A DNA stretch of 45,656 nucleotides from an uncultured Coriobacteriaceae bacterium. GTDB taxonomy: Bacteria > Actinomycetota > Coriobacteriia > Coriobacteriales > Atopobiaceae. The translations under genes were made by a program, and so were the position numbers. The notes under the pieces are model-generated. The model was not told the DNA's origin. It searched no databases and was given only the letters and a program-made list of their open reading frames with translations. The stretch is from positions 1 through 45,656 of the forward strand of contig CACYTH010000017.1 in the NCBI GenBank assembly GCA_902777325.1, read 5' to 3'. This document shows positions 25,865 to 35,007 of the stretch, piece by piece (the first letter of the stretch is position 1; each line of letters starts with the position of its first letter).

Positions 25865-26392
25865 ATGACAGAGGACAAGCTCATACTGGTTGACCTTCTC
25901 GACAGGCCGGTTGGCGAGGCCGGCAAGCTGTACTGCCATCAGGAGGGCCTGCTCCATCGCGCGTTTTCGATTGTGCTCACGCGCGAGGGACCTGCGGGTA
26001 CGGAGGTGCTTATCGCGCGCCGCGCGGAGGGCAAGTATCACTCCGGAGGCCTCTGGAGTAACTCGTGCTGCTCGCATCCCCGTGTCGGCGAGGAGCTTGG
26101 GGAGGCTGTCGTGCGCCGTCTTAAGGAGGAGCTCGGCGTGCGAGACGTTGCCTGCCGCGAGGTGGGGACGTTCGTGTATCGGGCGGCGTTTGACAACGGT
26201 CTCACGGAGTACGAGTTCGACCACGTGTTTGTGGGTGCCTGCGACGGGCTGGTTGCGGCCGACGCCTCCGAGGTGTCCGAGGTCTGCTGGATGGGCGCGG
26301 CTGATCTGGTGGCGCGCCTGACCGAGCGACCGCAGGACTTCACTGCGTGGTGTCCCGCCGTGACGGCGCTGGCGTTGCGCACGCTCGCATAG
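25865..26392 (+). CDS. idi: Isopentenyl-diphosphate delta-isomerase, type I
   Basis: A 175-residue Nudix-fold enzyme that interconverts IPP and DMAPP. The catalytic cysteine lies in LWSNSCCSHPR and the catalytic glutamate in EYEFDHVFVG; metal-binding His (LLHRAFS) and Glu residues are in place. The length is typical for bacterial type I enzymes. The ATG follows GAGGGGAATCGCCC. It is a single gene; no other isoprenoid genes are in the window. It ends near a short hairpin that separates it from the convergent esterase gene. Confidence 0.93.
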   Translation: MTEDKLILVDLLDRPVGEAGKLYCHQEGLLHRAFSIVLTREGPAGTEVLIARRAEGKYHSGGLWSNSCCSHPRVGEELGEAVVRRLKEELGVRDVACREVGTFVYRAAFDNGLTEYEFDHVFVGACDGLVAADASEVSEVCWMGAADLVARLTERPQDFTAWCPAVTALALRTLA

Positions 26393-26409
26393 GGGCGTCT
26401 GCGCACAGC

Positions 26410-26422
26410 GCCAGCCACTGGC
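26410..26422. terminator. Short hairpin between idi and the esterase gene
   Basis: GCCAG-CCA-CTGGC followed on the plus strand by TCTCTTGTCGGTT. It lies between convergent genes and is a modest terminator candidate for idi. Confidence 0.4.
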
Positions 26423-26443
26423 TCTCTTGTCGGTTAGACCCTG

Positions 26444-27379
26444 CTACCCCAGGTGCTCCTGGATGAAGTCGTCCACGAGGTCCATCATCTGCGCCGTCCA
26501 GAACTCGGGGCCGCCGTGGTCCGCGCCGCGCAGCAGGTAGAGGCAGCTCTCGTGCCCTGTCTCTACCAGCCGCTGGTGGAGCAGCACGCTGCAGCGCGTG
26601 TTGACGGTGCGGTCCTTGGTGCCGTGCACGCTGAAGACGGGCGCGATCCGGGTCTTCTCGTCGATGTTGCAGCGGACCGTGAGCAGCTCGCGGGCAGCCT
26701 TGTCCTCGCGCAGGTTGATCCCGCCCATCTCCATGCCCTCGGGGGAGTCGGGCAGGTTGTGGTTGGGCGTGGAGGGGTTGGAGTCGTCAAAGGTGAGGTC
26801 GGTCGACCCGTAGTAGTTGACGATGCAGCCGACCTCGGCGGACGTGCCGGGAAAGAGGTTGGCCTCGGTGTCGTCGTCGTGCATGATGCCTGCGTAGACG
26901 GCGGTGTGGCCGCCCGAGCTGTCGCCCATCATGGCCATGCGGGCCGCATCCACCCCGTACTCCTGCGCGTGCACGCGCATGAAGCGCACGGCGTTGCGCG
27001 CGTCCTGCACCGGCGCGGGGAAGCTCGTCACCGAGCTGTCACGGTACTGCACCACGGCCACCACGTAGCCGCGCTCTGCCAGACGGGCGATCGCGGGCAG
27101 GTTGCCGTACACGTCCTGCTGCATCCACGCCGAGCCCTGCACGTAGACGACGCAGGGATAGCTGCACGAGGCCGGCCGTCCGGGACGCGGGGCCTTGGCG
27201 TTGCGGGAGTTGGGCAGCAGGATCTGCAGCACGCGACTCACGCCGTCAACGCACTCGTATTCCACGTTGGGGACGTAGCGCACGCCCATCTCGTCACCGG
27301 TGGTGTCGAGCCATGTGGCCCCGGCGATCTCCTCATCAAACTCCGGGAACTCGTCGTACTCCCATGCCTTGACTTCCAT
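26444..27379 (-). CDS. Alpha/beta hydrolase (esterase)
   Basis: A 311-residue alpha/beta hydrolase of the carboxylesterase/BD-FAE-like type. The oxyanion region VVYVQGSAW replaces the common HGGG. The nucleophile elbow is GDSSGG, the acid is in HGTKDRTV, and the catalytic His is in RGADHGGPEFW. There is no signal peptide, so it is cytoplasmic. The ATG at 27379 follows AGGGAGGGCAAGCT; the frame is open to 27628 but that part overlaps the HAD gene and is Ser/Thr/Pro/Arg-rich noise. It starts 19 bp after the HAD gene stop, giving a two-gene unit. The substrate is unknown. Confidence 0.85.
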   Translation of the reverse strand: MEVKAWEYDEFPEFDEEIAGATWLDTTGDEMGVRYVPNVEYECVDGVSRVLQILLPNSRNAKAPRPGRPASCSYPCVVYVQGSAWMQQDVYGNLPAIARLAERGYVVAVVQYRDSSVTSFPAPVQDARNAVRFMRVHAQEYGVDAARMAMMGDSSGGHTAVYAGIMHDDDTEANLFPGTSAEVGCIVNYYGSTDLTFDDSNPSTPNHNLPDSPEGMEMGGINLREDKAARELLTVRCNIDEKTRIAPVFSVHGTKDRTVNTRCSVLLHQRLVETGHESCLYLLRGADHGGPEFWTAQMMDLVDDFIQEHLG

Positions 27380-27398
27380 AGCTTGCCCTCCCTGCTCC

Positions 27399-27890
27399 CT
27401 ACGTGTCCTGTCCCTCTTTGCCAAGAATCTCAAGTGCCTGATAAAAGTGCTGGTACCGTATGCCGTCGCTCTCCTCGATCCGCACAAGGTGCCCACGTGC
27501 CACCTCCGGGTGGTCGTCAAAGCGCGCGAGGTCGTCGATGATGACGTATGCGTCGCAGGGGTGCGCGGCGAGCCATGCGCCAATCTCGCCCGAGCGGTCG
27601 GTGTCGTAGTCGATGGGCGTGGTGTCAAAGACCGGTGCGCCTGCCTCCTCGAGCTGTCGGTACAAGTTGGCCATGATGGCCTCCACCAGCTCGTTTCCGC
27701 GGTTGAGGTCCTGGCGCCAGTTGGAGCTCAACACCACCTTGGCGCCCGTCTCGCGCGCGAGGCGCCCCACGTAGGTGAGCGCCACGAGGTCGTACCACTG
27801 CGTCTCGGGCCCGCGTCCAAGCAGGTAGTTGAGCCGCACGCTCGTGGGTGTGGCAATGACTCCGTCTATGTCGAGAAAGATGGCCTTCAT
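27399..27890 (-). CDS. HAD-like protein (Swiss Army Knife RNA-repair HAD type)
   Basis: A 163-residue HAD-superfamily protein. Motif I is FLDIDGVI (DxDG, with catalytic Asp), motif II is VLSSNWR, and motif IV is VIIDDL. It has a small cap. The SSNWR feature is typical of the HAD domain found fused in Swiss Army Knife RNA-repair proteins and in stand-alone relatives, so a polynucleotide or nucleotide phosphatase role is conceivable but unproven. The ATG at 27890 follows AGGGAGCAGCCC; an earlier ATG at 27929 lacks support. It precedes the esterase gene by 19 bp. It is divergent from the GNAT gene. Confidence 0.75.
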   Translation of the reverse strand: MKAIFLDIDGVIATPTSVRLNYLLGRGPETQWYDLVALTYVGRLARETGAKVVLSSNWRQDLNRGNELVEAIMANLYRQLEEAGAPVFDTTPIDYDTDRSGEIGAWLAAHPCDAYVIIDDLARFDDHPEVARGHLVRIEESDGIRYQHFYQALEILGKEGQDT

Positions 27891-28039
27891 GGGCTGCTCC
27901 CTGGTTGCGTCTCCTTGCATGGTAACCAAACGGCTGGCTTGCCACGGCTGTCACGCCTTGGAGCGTGGTCAGCAATCGTGTGAAGGGCGTTTCGGATACC
28001 ATGAGTCTGGTACATCGGGCGATGCGATGGGGGAGGGCC

Positions 28040-28534
28040 ATGCACATCAGACGGTCCACGGAGCAGGACGTGCAGCGCATCATGCAGATCTATGCGCACG
28101 CGCGCGAGTTTATGGCACAGACGGGCAATCCCAACCAGTGGGGTCCGACCAACTGGCCGCCCGAAGAGCTCATTCACCAGGACATCGCCCAAGGCAAGGG
28201 CTACGTCTGCGAGCACGAGGGTGCCGTGGTGGGCGTGTTCTTCTTCGACCAGGGCGTGGACGTCGAGCCGACGTATGCGGAGATTGACGACGGGGCCTGG
28301 CTTGCCGATGGCCCCTACGGCGTGGTGCATCGCATCGCAAGCGACGGCAGCGTGCGGGGCACTGGGCAGTTCTGCATCGACTGGGCCTTCGAGCAGTGCG
28401 GACACCTGCGCATCGACACGCACGAGGACAACCGCGTGATGCAAAACCTTCTGCGCAAGCTGGGCTTTGTGCACTGCGGAACCATCTACGTGTACGAGGA
28501 CCGCTTCCCGCGCCTTGCCTTCGAGAGAATCTAG
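28040..28534 (+). CDS. GNAT-family N-acetyltransferase
   Basis: A 164-residue acetyltransferase. The N-terminal strand-helix MHIRRSTEQDVQRIMQIYAHAREF, the WGPTNWPPEE segment and the acetyl-CoA-binding later part (DTHEDNRVMQNLLRKLGFVHCGTIYV) follow the RimI/YhbS-like GNAT plan. The usual acetyl-CoA loop is replaced by DTHEDN-MQ, as in the DTHxDNxxMQ subgroup. The ATG at 28040 follows GGGGGAGGGCC. The upstream in-frame ATG at 27965 lacks a binding site. Its substrate is unknown. It is a single gene. Confidence 0.85.
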   Translation: MHIRRSTEQDVQRIMQIYAHAREFMAQTGNPNQWGPTNWPPEELIHQDIAQGKGYVCEHEGAVVGVFFFDQGVDVEPTYAEIDDGAWLADGPYGVVHRIASDGSVRGTGQFCIDWAFEQCGHLRIDTHEDNRVMQNLLRKLGFVHCGTIYVYEDRFPRLAFERI

Positions 28535-28833
28535 CCCGTGTAGTCAGTGAGGCACAGTTTTCCGGGTCGCCTACTCATGCTGGCACCTCAAACTCGATAT
28601 TTTGAAAACATCAACAGGGAAAACTCTCTCCGCCAAACGAGTTTGAGGTACCTGCTTTAGTAGAGGGTTCGTAAATCGTCGCAGCGGCGCAGCTGGCAGA
28701 CGGGAGAGCCCCTCTGTGCGTCGTGAAGCCGATAACATCCATGCATAGAAAACGCTGCAAAGCTGGCATTTGTTATAGGGTGCGCGCCGCTTTAGCATGT
28801 AAGCCAAGAGCATTAGGAAGATAGGAGATTGCC
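28535..28833. other. Intergenic region before the flavodoxin genes
   Basis: 299 bp that holds the second 71-bp near-palindrome (28582-28652). The remainder (28653-28833) includes the flavodoxin ribosome binding site (AGGAG, 28825 region) and an AT-richer stretch with TTATAG-like -10 candidates near 28775. A 94-codon minus-strand frame is not supported. Confidence 0.45.
28582..28652. repeat. 71-bp near-palindrome, copy 2 (decayed right arm)
   Basis: The same length, ends (GGCACCTC...GAGGTACC) and loop (AACAGGGAA) as the copy at 19314-19384. The left arm differs at about six positions. The outer 15 bp of the right arm are conserved but the inner part has diverged, so only the terminal stem still pairs well. 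Confidence 0.7.
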
Positions 28834-29310
28834 ATGTCAAGCACGTTGGTCGCATACTTCTCGGCTACCGGAACCACGGCTCGCGCTGCCAAGGCGCTCG
28901 CGCAGGCGGCTGGTGCAGACCTCTTTGAGATCCGACCCGCCACGCCCTACTCGGCGGCAGACCTCAACTGGAACAACAAGAGCAGTCGCAGCTCCGTCGA
29001 GATGAACGACGAGTCCTGCCGTCCCGCGCTGGCTGACGCGGGCAGCGTTGACGGCTACGACACCGTCTTTGTCGGCTTCCCCGTCTGGTGGTACGTGGAG
29101 CCTCGCATCATCGACACCTTCCTCGAGGCGCATGACTTCTCCGGAAAGGTGATCGTTCCCTTTGCGACGAGTGGCGGCAGTGGCTTGGGTCGTGCACCGC
29201 AACGCTTCCGCTCCATCTGCCCCGGTGCGACGGTCAAGGACGGCAAGCGCCTCTCCGCAGGTGAGTCCGCCGCCACGCTCGCTGGCTGGGTGAGCGAGCT
29301 CGGTCTCTAG
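28834..29310 (+). CDS. Flavodoxin-like protein
   Basis: A 158-residue FMN-binding flavodoxin. The phosphate-binding loop is FSATGTTARAA (residues 9-19), the FMN-flanking segment is GFPVWWYVEPRIIDTFLE, and FATSGGSGLG follows. It is of the short, single-domain kind that shuttles electrons in anaerobes. The ATG follows AGGAGATTGCC. The next flavoprotein gene starts 9 bp after its stop, so the two form an operon. A 71-bp palindrome lies about 180 bp upstream. Confidence 0.9.
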   Translation: MSSTLVAYFSATGTTARAAKALAQAAGADLFEIRPATPYSAADLNWNNKSSRSSVEMNDESCRPALADAGSVDGYDTVFVGFPVWWYVEPRIIDTFLEAHDFSGKVIVPFATSGGSGLGRAPQRFRSICPGATVKDGKRLSAGESAATLAGWVSELGL

Positions 29311-29319
29311 GGAGCGCAG

Positions 29320-29853
29320 ATGAACATACTCGTTCTGCAGGCGAGTCCCAATGTCCATGGCTCGACCGCGCTGCTGGTCGATGGCTTTAGCCGCGGCGCA
29401 CGTGAGGCAGGTCACCAGGTGACGGTGGTCGATGTCTGTCGCCTGAGCATCGCACCTTGCACGGGATGCGTGGCGTGTGGGTACGAGGGACCCTGCGTGC
29501 AGCATGACGACATGGATGCGCTGCGCAGGCAGATCCTCTCGTCGGACATGCTCGTGCTAGCCACGCCGCTCTACTATTACGGCATGACGGCCCAGCTCAA
29601 GACCGTCATAGACCGGTTCTGCTCGGCAAACTCGTCCATTACGGGCAAGCGGTTGCGCTCCGCATTGCTTACGGTTGCGTGGAACGCGGACGACTGGACC
29701 TTCGAGGCGCTGGCGGCGCACTACCACACGCTTGTGCGCTACCTGCACCTGCGCGACGAGGGAATGGTGTTGGGCTATGGCTGCGGCACGCCTGGCATGA
29801 CCAAGGCGAGCGGCTATGTGGAGGCGGCCTACCGCCTGGGCAACTCACTCTAG
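29320..29853 (+). CDS. NAD(P)H-dependent FMN oxidoreductase-like (flavodoxin fold)
   Basis: A 177-residue flavodoxin-fold protein of the FMN_red/iron-sulfur flavoprotein-like family. ILVLQASPNVHGST binds the FMN phosphate. Cysteines CTGCVACGYEGPC (about residues 47-59) match the compact cysteine motif of archaeal and bacterial iron-sulfur flavoproteins (CxxCxxC-x(5)-C), so a [4Fe-4S] cluster is possible. ATPLYYYGMTAQLKTVIDR is the flavin-side loop. The ATG follows AGGGAGCGCAG. It is second in an operon with the flavodoxin; a perfect 19-bp hairpin follows it. Confidence 0.85.
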   Translation: MNILVLQASPNVHGSTALLVDGFSRGAREAGHQVTVVDVCRLSIAPCTGCVACGYEGPCVQHDDMDALRRQILSSDMLVLATPLYYYGMTAQLKTVIDRFCSANSSITGKRLRSALLTVAWNADDWTFEALAAHYHTLVRYLHLRDEGMVLGYGCGTPGMTKASGYVEAAYRLGNSL

Positions 29854-29882
29854 CGCAGAACGCCAAATCACTGGTACGCATA

Positions 29883-29926
29883 GAGCCGCGGGGCTGCTGG
29901 AAACGCATCCAGCAGCCCCGCGGCTC
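29883..29926. terminator. Bidirectional hairpin between convergent redox genes
   Basis: Perfect 19-bp arms at 29883-29901 and 29908-29926 with loop AACGCA. It lies between the flavoprotein gene (plus) and the second aldo/keto reductase gene (minus). Confidence 0.7.
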
Positions 29927-29945
29927 GTTGTGTTATCCAGGAACC

Positions 29946-31061
29946 CTACTCGAACATCTCCGCTGCCGTCTGCAGTTGGTTGATGATGTCGATGTGCTGC
30001 GGGCACGCCCCCTCGCACTGGCCGCACTGGATGCAGTCGCTGGCTTTGGTCCCCTCGCGCGTCGCAAAGCCGTAGTTGCCCTTGCCCTGGTCGAGGCCGT
30101 AGAGCGCGGCGCGGTTTAGGCTCTCCATGATGTTCGCGATGGGCATGCTTACGGGGCAGTCCTCCATGCAGTAATGGCAGCCGGTGCACGGCACGGCAAT
30201 GAGCTCGGCGAGCTTCTCGCGCGCGGCGGCAAGGGTGTCGAGCTCCTTCTGGCTGAGTGGGCTGAGACGCCCCAGCGTGGCGAGATTGTCGCGCATCTGC
30301 TCGAGACTGCTCATGCCCGACAGGCAGGCGATGAGGCCCTCGGTGTTCATGGCAAAGCGCAGCGCCCACTCCACAGGGCTGCGGTCGGGCTCGGCGGCGC
30401 GCAGGATGTCGACTACGGGCTGAGGCGGCGCGGCAAGCATGCCACCCTTGACGGGCTCCATGATGACGACGGGCTTGTTGTAGCTACGAGCGACCTCCCA
30501 GCACTTGCGGCTCTGGACCGAACCATCCTCCCAGTCAGCGTAGTTGATCTGCAGCTGGATGAACTCTGCGTCGTCAGCGTGAGCCTCGAGCACGCGCTTG
30601 AGGGTCTCGGCATTGTCATGGAAGGAAAAGCCGAGGTGACGGATCTTGCCCTCCTGCTTCATCTCCTTTGCCCAGTCCCACATGCCCCACTTGTCAAAGA
30701 ACGCGGTGCGGCCAGCGCCAAGGTTGTGTAGCAGGTAGTAGTCGAAGTAGCCCGCAGCGGAACGCTCGAGCGACACGTCGAGTTGGGCCTTTGCCTCGTC
30801 GGCGTCCTTGGGGCCGAGCCAGGCGGCGTTCTTGGTGGCGAGCGTGTAGCTGTCACGCGGGTAGCGCTCGACCAGCGCCTGGCGGATCGCCTCCTCCGAC
30901 CCGCCGTAGGCCCAGGCAGTGTCAAAGTAGGTGCCGCCTGCTGCGAGAAACTCGTCGACCATCTGCGAGACCTGCGGCACGTCGATGCTGCCGTCCTCCA
31001 GCCGAGGCAGGCGCATGAGGCCAAAACCAAGCTTCGTCGTTCCCTCTCCTAGGTATGCCAT
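29946..31061 (-). CDS. Aldo/keto reductase with C-terminal 2x[4Fe-4S] domain (paralogue)
   Basis: A 371-residue protein with the same architecture as the product of 20334-21467: an AKR barrel (GFGLMRLP, YFDTAWAYGGSE, LATKNAA, LLHNLG) and a ferredoxin-like tail with CTGCHYCMEDCP and CIQCGQCEGACP. The two are clearly homologous over the whole length but far from identical, so duplication is old or they serve different substrates. The ATG at 31061 follows GGAGGGGAATCCTT; the ATG at 31103 has no site. It is a single gene. An inverted repeat overlaps its promoter region. Confidence 0.9.
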   Translation of the reverse strand: MAYLGEGTTKLGFGLMRLPRLEDGSIDVPQVSQMVDEFLAAGGTYFDTAWAYGGSEEAIRQALVERYPRDSYTLATKNAAWLGPKDADEAKAQLDVSLERSAAGYFDYYLLHNLGAGRTAFFDKWGMWDWAKEMKQEGKIRHLGFSFHDNAETLKRVLEAHADDAEFIQLQINYADWEDGSVQSRKCWEVARSYNKPVVIMEPVKGGMLAAPPQPVVDILRAAEPDRSPVEWALRFAMNTEGLIACLSGMSSLEQMRDNLATLGRLSPLSQKELDTLAAAREKLAELIAVPCTGCHYCMEDCPVSMPIANIMESLNRAALYGLDQGKGNYGFATREGTKASDCIQCGQCEGACPQHIDIINQLQTAAEMFE

Positions 31062-31111
31062 AAGGATTCCCCTCCCTGCGGTGTCCTGTGCCCAAAAGGG
31101 CACCTAAGTGC

Positions 31112-31131
31112 ATTGTAACAAGCGTCTTGTT
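31112..31131 (-). promoter_or_regulatory. Promoter with inverted repeat for the second aldo/keto reductase
   Basis: On the minus strand a -10-like TACAAT (31112-31117) lies 50 bp from the start codon. Directly upstream, in the spacer, is the perfect inverted repeat AACAAG-CGT-CTTGTT (31117-31131, plus-strand reading). A regulator bound there would control access to the promoter. There is no good -35. Confidence 0.4.
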
Positions 31132-31268
31132 TGCCGAAAGCATATGCGGTGAGCGGTGCGGGCAGCATGGCGTCCACCTTTCCATGTTCTGGAACGGCGT
31201 GGCGTCGGCGGCAGTCCGATTCTATGCTGGCAGCAGCAGAAGGCAAGACCCACGGAAAGGGGATTACC

Positions 31269-31823
31269 ATGAAGAAGGCAGCCGTCATGTTCGCACCGGG
31301 CTACGAGGAAGGGGAGTCCCTGTTCGTGGTCGACATCATCCGTCGCGGGGGCTTCGAGTGCGATGCCGTCGGTCTCGAGAGTGAGCAGGTCACTGGATGC
31401 AACGGCGTCACCGCCCTTGCCGACAAGGTCTTTGATGGCTCGCTCGAGGGCTACGATCTGGTCGTGCTGCCTGGCGGAATGCCTGGTGCCGCAAACCTCG
31501 CTGCCAACGACGCGCTCGTCGAGGCCATCAAGAAGATGGTGGACGAGGGCAAGCTCGTTGCCTCCATCTGCGCCGGGCCGATGTCGCTCGACCGCGCCGG
31601 TCTGCTCGATGGCAGACGCTTCACCTGCTTCCCCACGCGCAAGGATTCGATCGGCCGGGCGGGCGAGTGGGTCGACGAGCTCGTCGTGCGCGACGGCAAC
31701 GTGATCACCTCGCAGGGTCCGGGGACGACGCTGCACTTTGCCTACGCCTTGGTTGACGCTCTCGGTGGAGACGGGGACGCACTGCGTGAGCGTATGCTGT
31801 ACAACAAGGTCCTCGGCAAGTAG
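31269..31823 (+). CDS. DJ-1/PfpI family protein
   Basis: A 184-residue DJ-1/ThiJ/PfpI-fold protein. The nucleophile-elbow cysteine is in ASICAGPMSLDRAG (about residue 103), and the supporting glutamate is in PGYEEGESL. The DJ-1 subgroup (YajL-like) includes deglycases/glyoxalases and oxidative-stress chaperones; which of these applies is not readable here. The ATG at 31269 follows AAAGGGGATTACC. The longer frame from 31131 crosses the promoter repeat and is not used. It is divergent from the Fe-S aldo/keto reductase and both may respond to reactive aldehydes. A perfect hairpin follows. Confidence 0.88.
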   Translation: MKKAAVMFAPGYEEGESLFVVDIIRRGGFECDAVGLESEQVTGCNGVTALADKVFDGSLEGYDLVVLPGGMPGAANLAANDALVEAIKKMVDEGKLVASICAGPMSLDRAGLLDGRRFTCFPTRKDSIGRAGEWVDELVVRDGNVITSQGPGTTLHFAYALVDALGGDGDALRERMLYNKVLGK

Positions 31824-31858
31824 TCTCGCCGCCATCCGATCACGCATCAAATGTAAAG

Positions 31859-31893
31859 GGGGCGCCCCGATGGTTCTGCCATCGGGGCGCCCC
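31859..31893. terminator. Bidirectional hairpin between the DJ-1 and GH1 genes
   Basis: Perfect 15-bp arms at 31859-31873 and 31879-31893 with loop TTCTG, between convergent genes. Confidence 0.7.
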
Positions 31894-31936
31894 TGGTATG
31901 CGTGGGCTGCCGCGCGTGCAAGATCGGCGTTTGGCG

Positions 31937-33478
<1,542 letters not shown>

Positions 33479-33526
33479 TTATCAGGTGATATTGCCGTTT
33501 TTCTTCAGGCTAGTGCCGGTTCTCCT

Positions 33527-34123
33527 TTACGGAAGGTCGCGAATCTGTTCCATACGCTTCATATACGCGGGAGGGATGCGGTCTGCAAGCCAAGTGTCGC
33601 TGTTGCCGCGGTAGAAGCCGATGCCGTCCCGTGCGGCTCGCTCGGCGTCTACCTGCAGAATCACCGTCTTTCCGCGATGGCGTCTGCCCACGATGAGGGC
33701 AGTCTCCACGTCTGCGGAGAGGTGCACGACCTGCCGTCCCATCGGGAGCAGCCCCTCGACCATGATGGCTTGGGCGTTTTTCTCCGACGTGCCGTGGTAG
33801 AGGACGGCTGGTGGCTCGGCGCGCTCGTAGTCGATGGCGAGCGGAACCGAGTGGCCGTAGCGCGCCCTGATGCGCCCGTTCTCCACGGCGAAGCGCTGCT
33901 TGGTTCCGTGCTCCACCACCTGCATGATGTCAGCTTCGGCGACTGGCCTCGGCCATCCACCGCTGCGGTTGAGGGCATCGATGAATTCACCGAGGCCAAC
34001 GCTGCCGTCGGGCGCCAGCGTGATGCCAATGCGATCGGGCCGATGGCGAAGCGCCTTGGACATCGCCTTGCTCAGGCTGACGTAGTTGATGGTCGGTGCG
34101 TCTCCCTGATGCTCGCGGGTCAT
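33527..34123 (-). CDS. kptA: RNA 2'-phosphotransferase (Tpt1/KptA family)
   Basis: A 198-residue enzyme that transfers an internal 2'-phosphate from RNA to NAD+, releasing nicotinamide and ADP-ribose 1'',2''-cyclic phosphate. The family opening SLSKAMSKALRHRPDRIG (about 16-33), the NAD-site YHGTS and HLSADVETA, and later arginines (GRRHRGK) are in place. Its bacterial substrate is not known, since bacteria lack the tRNA splicing that makes 2'-phosphates in eukaryotes. The ATG at 34123 follows ACGGAGGCATCACT and overlaps the stop of the upstream LysR gene (ATGA), so translation is probably coupled. No RNA ligase is nearby. Confidence 0.88.
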   Translation of the reverse strand: MTREHQGDAPTINYVSLSKAMSKALRHRPDRIGITLAPDGSVGLGEFIDALNRSGGWPRPVAEADIMQVVEHGTKQRFAVENGRIRARYGHSVPLAIDYERAEPPAVLYHGTSEKNAQAIMVEGLLPMGRQVVHLSADVETALIVGRRHRGKTVILQVDAERAARDGIGFYRGNSDTWLADRIPPAYMKRMEQIRDLP

Positions 34124-34977
34124 AGTGATGCCTCCGTGGTCTCTTGTGCCAGTTCGAACAACGTGCGCACCCGCTCTGGCGCATCCGTGCGCATGCACAG
34201 GTAGAACGTCACATGGGCCTCAGGGTCGGTGATGGGGATGGCTCGACGAGACTCGTGGCGGCTCGTGTTCTCCGGTGCGTTGGTGGTGAAGGTGAGCAGG
34301 TTGGACGTGCGCACCTGCTGCAAGAAGATTGTACGGTCGGGCTGCGATACAAATTGTGCAAAGGGCAGCATGCGGGTGTGGATGTCGTGCCAGAAGCCGA
34401 TGCCGCCGTACACCAAAAAGGTGAGCCCGTCGAGCTCTGCAAAGGTGAGCGACTCACGGTCGTGCAGCACATGGCCCACGGGGACGTTGGCATAGAGATC
34501 CTCGTGCATGAAGCGCTGCGAGCTGATGGTGGGAAGCGAGGGCCGGTATGCCGTGATGGCAAGGTCGCAGGTTCCGTTGAGCAAGCGGGAGTCAACGTCA
34601 CGCTCTGATGCGATGTCGGGCTCTACGATGGTGGTGGGATACTGCTCGAGCACCAGCGAGCTCAAACGCCATGTGGGAGCGGGGGCGACGCTTGCCACGC
34701 GGATGGTGCGCTCGCGCTTGGCGAGTGCGGCGAAGTCGTCGCGTAGGCGACGCTCCTCTGCCAGCATGAGCCGCGCGTGCTCGAGGGCAAGGCGCCCGCT
34801 CGCGTTGATCTGCATCGAGTTGCGCGTGCGGTCAAAGAGCGGCTGGCCGAGGTCGTCCTCGAGGCGTCTGAGCGATCGCGAGAGTGCCGATTGCGAGATG
34901 TGCAGGCGCTCGGCTGCCGCCTGCAGGGTGCCGTATCGTGCAATCTCATCTAATTGCCGCAACTGCTCTAGTTCCAT
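34120..34977 (-). CDS. LysR-family transcriptional regulator, divergent from an SDR gene
   Basis: A 285-residue LTTR. The HTH is in residues 1-60 (LEQLRQLDEIARYGTLQAA; HISQSALSRSLRRLE), followed by a two-lobed effector domain. The ATG at 34977 follows GGAGGAGGGTCC; the frame extends to 35007 without a site and would overlap the operator. It is transcribed away from the SDR gene, with a T-N11-A box between them, the normal LTTR arrangement. Its stop codon overlaps the kptA start (ATGA), so regulator and RNA 2'-phosphotransferase are made together. Confidence 0.9.
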   Translation of the reverse strand: MELEQLRQLDEIARYGTLQAAAERLHISQSALSRSLRRLEDDLGQPLFDRTRNSMQINASGRLALEHARLMLAEERRLRDDFAALAKRERTIRVASVAPAPTWRLSSLVLEQYPTTIVEPDIASERDVDSRLLNGTCDLAITAYRPSLPTISSQRFMHEDLYANVPVGHVLHDRESLTFAELDGLTFLVYGGIGFWHDIHTRMLPFAQFVSQPDRTIFLQQVRTSNLLTFTTNAPENTSRHESRRAIPITDPEAHVTFYLCMRTDAPERVRTLFELAQETTEASL

Positions 34978-34992
34978 GGACCCTCCTCCAGA

Positions 34993-35007
34993 TTGCGTTT
35001 CATGCAA
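34993..35007. promoter_or_regulatory. LysR box (T-N11-A) in the lysR-SDR intergenic region
   Basis: TTGCGTTTCATGCAA: TTGC and GCAA face each other across 7 bp and the core fits the T-N11-A consensus. It lies 16 bp upstream of the LysR start and about 100 bp from the SDR start. A -10-like CATAAT at 35052-35057 points to the SDR gene. Autoregulation and SDR activation are likely. Confidence 0.5.

Noticed and set aside
25435..25926. Overlapping plus (152) and minus (139) codon frames around 25560-25864
   Set aside because: No ribosome binding site, no recognisable domain and mutually overlapping; treated as intergenic.
28571..28855. 94-codon minus-strand frame before the flavodoxin gene
   Set aside because: Runs through the 71-bp palindrome and has no start signal; no domain.
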